DNA of 62,471 nucleotides, taken from positions 1 to 62,471 of the forward strand of contig CAWCDT010000017.1 of NCBI GenBank assembly GCA_963794385.1, read 5' to 3'. The notes under the pieces are model-generated. The model worked only from the letters and a program-made list of their open reading frames with translations, was not told the origin of the DNA and did not search any database. This DNA is from Gaiellasilicea sp963794385. GTDB taxonomy: Bacteria > Actinomycetota > Thermoleophilia > Gaiellales > Gaiellaceae. The translations under genes were made by a program, and so were the position numbers. Shown here in pieces: positions 58,432 to 62,471 of this stretch (its first letter is position 1; the number at the start of each line of letters is the position of its first letter).

Positions 58432-59156
58432 CCGGACGCCGCGCGCTCGTCACGGGCGGCGGCGGCGGAATCGGGCGCGGGCTGGCGCGGGCGCTCGTCG
58501 ACGCCGGTGCGAGCGTGGCCGTGCTCGGCCGCTCGCAGAGCGCGGACGAGGCGGCCGCCGAGCTGGGCGGCATCGCCGTGCGCGCCGACCTCGCCGACCG
58601 CGAGGATCTGCGCCGCGGCTTCGACGAGGCGGTCGAGCGGCTGGGCGGGCTCGACATCCTCGTCAACTCCCACGGCATCGGGAGGGCCGCCGACGCAACC
58701 GAGCACAAGCTCGGCGACTGGGACGAGGTGATCGAGGTCAACCTGACGGCGACCTTCGAGCTCTGTCAGCTCGCCGGCCGGATCATGGTCGAGCAGGGAA
58801 AGGGCAAGATCGTCAACATCGCCTCGGTGCTGAGCTTCCAGGGCGGGCTCCGGGTCTCGTCGTACGCGGCGAGCAAGGGCGGCGTCTCGCAGCTGACGAT
58901 GGCGCTCGCGAACGAGTGGGCGCCTCACGGTGTCAACGTGAACGCGATCGCTCCGGGCTACGTCAAGACGGCGCTGAACGCGCGCATCTGGCGCGACGAT
59001 CCCGAGCGGACGGAGCAGATCAGCGTCCGCATCCCGGCCGGTCGCTGGGGCGAGCCTGCCGACATGGGCGGAGCCGTCGTCTTCCTCTCCTCTGCCGCCT
59101 CCGACTACGTGCACGGCGTGACGCTGCCGGTCGACGGCGGCTGGCTCGCCCGCTAG
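58410..59156 (+). CDS. KduD-like short-chain dehydrogenase, 248 aa
   Basis: Rossmann GGGGGIGRGLARAL, NSHG in place of NNAG, VNLTATFELCQLAGRIMVEQ, Ser of IASVLSFQGG and YAASKGGVSQLTMALANEWA (catalytic Tyr-Lys), ending GGWLAR. ASVLSFQGGxRVxSYAASKGG and IPAGRWGEP are the blocks of 2-dehydro-3-deoxy-D-gluconate 5-dehydrogenase (KduD) and 2-deoxygluconate dehydrogenases. This links the locus to keto-deoxy sugar acid metabolism. ATG 58410 overlaps the previous gene by 22 bp. Intact. Confidence 0.87.
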   Translation: MAGPFELTGRRALVTGGGGGIGRGLARALVDAGASVAVLGRSQSADEAAAELGGIAVRADLADREDLRRGFDEAVERLGGLDILVNSHGIGRAADATEHKLGDWDEVIEVNLTATFELCQLAGRIMVEQGKGKIVNIASVLSFQGGLRVSSYAASKGGVSQLTMALANEWAPHGVNVNAIAPGYVKTALNARIWRDDPERTEQISVRIPAGRWGEPADMGGAVVFLSSAASDYVHGVTLPVDGGWLAR

Positions 59157-60308
59157 TGGAGACGTCGATCTTCTGCTTCGCGACCGACCTCGCGGACGAG
59201 GGAATCGACGACCGTGCTGGACAACGTCGAGCGCCGCGGCGGCCTCGGCGGCGTCACCGTCGCGGCCGCGTACCACGAGGGCCGCGACGTCTTCCCGCAC
59301 AACCCGGTCCGCAAGGTGCGGTTCCTCGAGAGCGGCGCCGTCTTCTTCCCGCCCGGACCGGCGCTGCGTGCGGCGCGGCTGCAGCCGCCCGTGAGCGAGG
59401 CGGCGCACGTGCTGCCCGAGGTCGTCGCCGCCGCCGACCGGCGCGGCCTGGCCGTGAGAGCGTGGACGGTCTTCCTCCACAACGGCGCGCTCGCCGCGGC
59501 GCACCCCGAGTGCGCGCCCGAGAACGCGTTCGGCGACCGCTACGTGACGGAGCTCTGTCCCGCGAACCCGGATGCCCGCGCCTATGCCCGCGCGCTCGCC
59601 GCCGACATCGCCGCGCTCGGCGTCGCCGGCATCTGCTCGGAGGCACTCCACTACCTGGGCATCGAGCACGGCTACGCGCACGAGCGCTACTTCGTCCCGC
59701 TCGGGCCGCGGACGCGCTACCTGCTCGGCCTGTGCTTCTGCGAGCACTGTCTCGGCGCGGCGCGCGCGGCAGGCGTCGACGGGGAGGCTGTGCGTCGCGG
59801 CGCGCGCGAGGCGATCGAGCGTGCGTTCGCGGGCGACGACCCGGGCGGCGAGCCCGAACGCGACGAGTACGCGCGCGTACGCGAGCAGGTCGTCGCGTCC
59901 CTGGTCGCCGAGGTCGCCGAGGCGGCCGGTGAGACGCCGTTCGAGTTCATCGAGCTCTCGGGCGCGGTGAAGGGCTACGCCGACGGCCGGCCGACAGGCG
60001 CCCCGGCGCCCTCGATCGCATGGCAACTCGGCGTCGACGTCGACGCCGTCGCCAGGGCCTGCGACGGGATCGAAGCGATCGGCTACGCAGCCGACCCGGA
60101 GCGGGTACGCGGCGACCTCGAGGCCTACGGCGACGCCGCGGTCTCCGTCATCTTCCGCCCCTCCACCCCTGACTGCGACTCCGTCGAGAACCTGCGCACG
60201 AAAGTCGACCTCGCACGCGAGCGCGGCCTACGTCGCGTCGACTTCTACCACTACGGCCTCATGCGGCTGGACGCGCTGGACTGGATACGCGGCGCCCTGA
60301 CGCCCTGA
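59156..60308 (+). CDS. Uncharacterised protein of the catabolic locus, TIM-barrel-like (one frameshift)
   Basis: Not recognised. About 383 residues corrected: GTG 59156 overlaps the SDR stop (TAGTG); SIFCFATDLADEGIDD then one extra C near 59213 and VLDNVERRGGLGGVTVAAAY. Further motifs are RAWTVFLHNGALAAAHPECA, RYVTELCPANPDARAYARAL, VAGICSEALHYLGIEHGYAH, LGLCFCEHC and FIELSGAVKGYADGRPTG. The alternation of strands and helices, with Glu and Asp at strand ends, suggests a glycosidase-like TIM barrel. Cys pairs (CFCEHC) may bind metal. Convergent with and overlapping the D-aminoacylase gene by 50 bp. Confidence 0.7.
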
Positions 60309-61851
60309 GGGCCCGGCCGGCGAGCGCCCCTGTGTGCCGGCCGTCGTCGACCACGACGACGCCGTTGACGAGCACGTACGGAATCCCGTCGGGCAGACGC
60401 CGCGGCTCCTCGTACGTCGCCGTGTCGCGGATCGTCTCCGGGTCGATGCACGTGACGTCCGCCGCCATACCGGGACGGAGCAGGCCGCGGTCGGGAAAGC
60501 CGAGCCGCTGCGCCGGCAGCGAGGTCATCTTCCGCACCGCCTGCTCCCAGCCGAGGATCCCGAGCTCGCGCACGTAGACGGCGAAGTAGCGCGGGAACGT
60601 GCCCCAGCCGCGCGGGTGCGGCCGGTCGCCGACGAGGATGCCGTCGCTGCCCGCGGTGTGCGACCAGTGCGCCATCGTCATGCGCACGTTCTCCTCGTTG
60701 CCGGTGTGGGCGATGCACGAGACGCCGAGGTTCCGCGCGACGAGCAGCTCGCAGACGTAGTCGATCGGCCGGGCGCCCGCCGCCGCCGCGGCCTCGGCGA
60801 CAGGGCGTCCGTCGACCACGATCACCGACCAGTCGATCGGGATCTCGTGGAAGCCGTCCGAGCCCTCGTCCTCGAGCTCGGCGCGCAGCCGCTCCCGCAG
60901 CGCGGGGTCCCGCAGCCGCTCGATCGTCGCCGCGCTGCCGCCGACGTGCATCCAGCTCGGCAGGAACGCGTGCAGGTACGTGTTGCCTGCCAGATACGGA
61001 TACGTGTCGAGCGTGATCTCGATCCCGTCGTCCCGCGCCTGATCGATCAGTACGAGCAGCTCCGGCGCCCTGCCCTTGTTGATCGGATAGCCGAGGTGCG
61101 CGTGCGCGAGGTGCAGCGGCACCCCGGACCGGCGTGCGATCTCGATGCAGTCCGCGTACGCCTCCAGCGCGCGCCGGCCGTAGTTGCGGTGGTGCGGCGT
61201 GTAGTAGCCGCCGTAGTCCCGGACGACCTCGAGCAGCGCGACGAGCTCGTCGTCGTCGGCGTACATCCCGGGCGTGTACGTGAGCCCGGTCGAGAGGCCG
61301 ACGGCGCCCTGCTCGAGCGCCTCGGCGAGCAGCCGCTTCATGTGCGCGAGCTCGTCGCCGGTCGGCGGACGATCGTCGTAGCCCATCGCGCACATGCGGA
61401 TCGTCCCGTGCGGCGCGAGGTAGGCGGCGTTGATCGCGATCCCGTCGGCGTCGAGCCGGTCGAGGTACTCGCCGACCGTGCGCCAGCTCCAGTCGAAGCC
61501 GGGCGGGTCGTCGTTCCAGCCGGCGAGCTGGCCGCGCAGCTGCTCGAGCACGTCGTCGGTGACGGGTGCGTAGCTGAGGCCGTCCTGGCCCAGCACGTCG
61601 AGCGTGACGCCCTGGCACACCTTCGCCTCGTGCGCCGGGTTCGCGAGCAGCTGCAGGTCGGAGTGCGTATGCATGTCGACGAAGCCCGGACAGACGAAGA
61701 GACCGTCCGCGTCGATCACGCGCTCCGCGGGCTCGTCGTGCAGCCGTCCGACCGCTGCGATGCGGTCGCCCGAGATGCCGACGTCGGCGCGGTACCACGG
61801 ATTGCCGGCGCCGTCGATCACACGCCCGCCGCGGATCAGCAGGTCGAGCAC
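60259..61851 (-). CDS. D-aminoacylase-family (N-acyl-D-amino acid deacylase) amidohydrolase, 530 aa
   Basis: Amidohydrolase with the opening LLIRGGRVIDGAGNPWYRAD, metal motif CPGFVDMHTHSDLQL (HxH), GQDGLSYAPV, VGLSTGLTYTPGMYAD, YYTPHHRNYG, LHLAHAHLGYP, VSCIAHTGNEENVR, and the late RGWGTFPRYFAVYVRE and RPGMAADVTCIDPETI blocks, all in family order. Removes an N-acyl group from D-amino acids; in this locus an N-acetylated amino-sugar acid is a plausible substrate. GTG 61851 lies 6 nt after the stop of the SDR. Intact, slightly long C-terminus. Confidence 0.92.
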   Translation of the reverse strand: MLDLLIRGGRVIDGAGNPWYRADVGISGDRIAAVGRLHDEPAERVIDADGLFVCPGFVDMHTHSDLQLLANPAHEAKVCQGVTLDVLGQDGLSYAPVTDDVLEQLRGQLAGWNDDPPGFDWSWRTVGEYLDRLDADGIAINAAYLAPHGTIRMCAMGYDDRPPTGDELAHMKRLLAEALEQGAVGLSTGLTYTPGMYADDDELVALLEVVRDYGGYYTPHHRNYGRRALEAYADCIEIARRSGVPLHLAHAHLGYPINKGRAPELLVLIDQARDDGIEITLDTYPYLAGNTYLHAFLPSWMHVGGSAATIERLRDPALRERLRAELEDEGSDGFHEIPIDWSVIVVDGRPVAEAAAAAGARPIDYVCELLVARNLGVSCIAHTGNEENVRMTMAHWSHTAGSDGILVGDRPHPRGWGTFPRYFAVYVRELGILGWEQAVRKMTSLPAQRLGFPDRGLLRPGMAADVTCIDPETIRDTATYEEPRRLPDGIPYVLVNGVVVVDDGRHTGALAGRALRASGRRVSSPARPAA

Positions 61852-61857
61852 GAGCGC

Positions 61858-62471
61858 CTAGTCCTCGTCGTCGGGCGAGAAGTTCGCGACCAGCTCACGC
61901 GCCATCTGCGCGTTGCCGGCAAGCAGGCCGCCGTCGACGCGCAGCACCTCGCCGGTGATCCACGCGGCATCGTCGGAGGCGAGGAACACCGCAGCGTTCG
62001 CGACGTCATCCGGCTCCCCTACGCGGCGCAGCGGGTACCAGCGGACGAGCCGCTCGAAGATCGCCGGCTCCTTGTCGACGCGCTCCTGCCAGAGCGGGGT
62101 GCGGATCGTGCCCGGTGCGATCGCGACGACGCGAATCCCGTGCTTGCCGTAGCGCGTGGCCATGCTGCGCGTCAGATTGATCAGGCCGGCCTTCGCCGCA
62201 CTGTAGGGCTCGTTCGCAAAGAAGGCCATCCCGTTCACGGACACGATGTTCACGATCACGCCCGAGCCGCGCTCGATCATACCCGGCAGGACGGCCTTCG
62301 AGCAGAGGAACGCCGACTTGAGATTGAGCTCGACGTCGGTGTCCCACTCCTCCTCCGAGATCTCGAGCAGGTCGTCGGCCATGCCGCCGCCCGCGTTGTT
62401 GACGAGCACGTCGATCGCGTCGGCCGCCTCGACCATGCCGGCGACGTCCGCTGCGACGGTGACGTCCGCCT
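61858..62471 (-). CDS. Short-chain dehydrogenase/reductase (partial, runs off the window)
   Basis: The N-terminus lies beyond 62471; the frame is open to the edge (TVAADVAGM). Visible: IDVLVNNAGGGMADDLLEIS, VELNLKSAFLCSKAVLPGMI, GVIVNIVSVNGMAFFANEPY, YSAAKAGLINLTRSMATRYG (Tyr-Lys pair), VVAIAPGTIRTPLWQER and RVDGGLLAGN, typical classical SDR. Substrate unknown; co-transcribed with the D-aminoacylase. Confidence 0.87.
   Translation of the reverse strand, partial: ADVTVAADVAGMVEAADAIDVLVNNAGGGMADDLLEISEEEWDTDVELNLKSAFLCSKAVLPGMIERGSGVIVNIVSVNGMAFFANEPYSAAKAGLINLTRSMATRYGKHGIRVVAIAPGTIRTPLWQERVDKEPAIFERLVRWYPLRRVGEPDDVANAAVFLASDDAAWITGEVLRVDGGLLAGNAQMARELVANFSPDDED

Noticed and set aside
1..62471. 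tRNA, rRNA or other known structural RNA genes
   Set aside because: I looked for rRNA-like and tRNA-like (GGTTCGAATCC-type) segments and saw none I could support; a tRNAscan/Infernal run would be decisive.
1..62471. Prophage, insertion sequence or genomic island
   Set aside because: No transposase, integrase or phage structural gene is visible, and base composition is even across the window by eye.

Overview
The window is high-G+C DNA from a free-living actinobacterium. The order aroF-tyrA-aroA-cmk-plsC-der-gpsA, the lgt/scpA/scpB group, delta-60 and PxKF secreted proteins, and several promoters with a TANNNT box placed for leaderless translation all suggest class Thermoleophilia (Gaiellales/Solirubrobacterales-like). 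That placement is inference from gene content; no rRNA or tRNA gene was recognised.

Layout. 1-7.1 kb (minus): a tightly overlapping housekeeping operon making chorismate/tyrosine precursors (aroF, tyrA, aroA), CMP kinase, an acyltransferase, the ribosome-assembly GTPase Der and GpsA. 7.1-9.6 kb (plus): divergent trpS, preceded by a previously unlisted 21-codon leader peptide containing Trp-Phe-Trp and a hairpin (candidate attenuator), then a secreted delta-60 repeat protein. 9.6-17.2 kb: rluB, an M29 aminopeptidase, a GrpB-family protein, scpB, scpA, lgt, small membrane proteins, two tandem secreted paralogs, and an ECF sigma/membrane partner pair. 17.3-33 kb: a large cyclase-ATPase-TPR signalling protein, a broken gene for a secreted caspase-fold (C25-like) peptidase with an SVFSP pentapeptide tract, a cyclic-nucleotide-binding protein, a VOC protein, a Na+/H+ antiporter, a secreted glycosidase and a LuxR-type large ATPase regulator. 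33-41.7 kb: dnaE, small enzymes, a DUF6351-like secreted protein with several frameshifts, and an MFS transporter. 41.9-51.4 kb: one 9.5-kb gene for a secreted subtilisin-like protease with a PQQ-type propeller and five copies of a ~375-residue module. 51.5-54.5 kb: a membrane protein with an HEAWH motif, DUF2237, a DEAD-box helicase with a structured leader, and a tiny Lys-rich protein.

54.6-62.5 kb is a catabolic locus arranged around a GntR regulator: KDPG-aldolase-like, D-threonine-aldolase-family PLP enzyme and RidA on one side; GntR, a sugar isomerase-like TIM barrel, a KduD-like dehydrogenase and an unknown protein on the other; then a D-aminoacylase-family amidohydrolase and another SDR. 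Deacylase + PLP deaminase/dehydratase + RidA + KDPG aldolase + KduD together suggest degradation of an N-acylated amino-sugar acid.

Sequence quality. At least 15 otherwise intact genes carry one-base frameshifts, and nearly all of those I could resolve are one extra base. This looks like consensus error rather than gene death, but the distribution is uneven: the C25-like gene has about ten shifts while the 9.3-kb subtilase body has none. Coordinates for frameshifted genes span the whole inferred gene.
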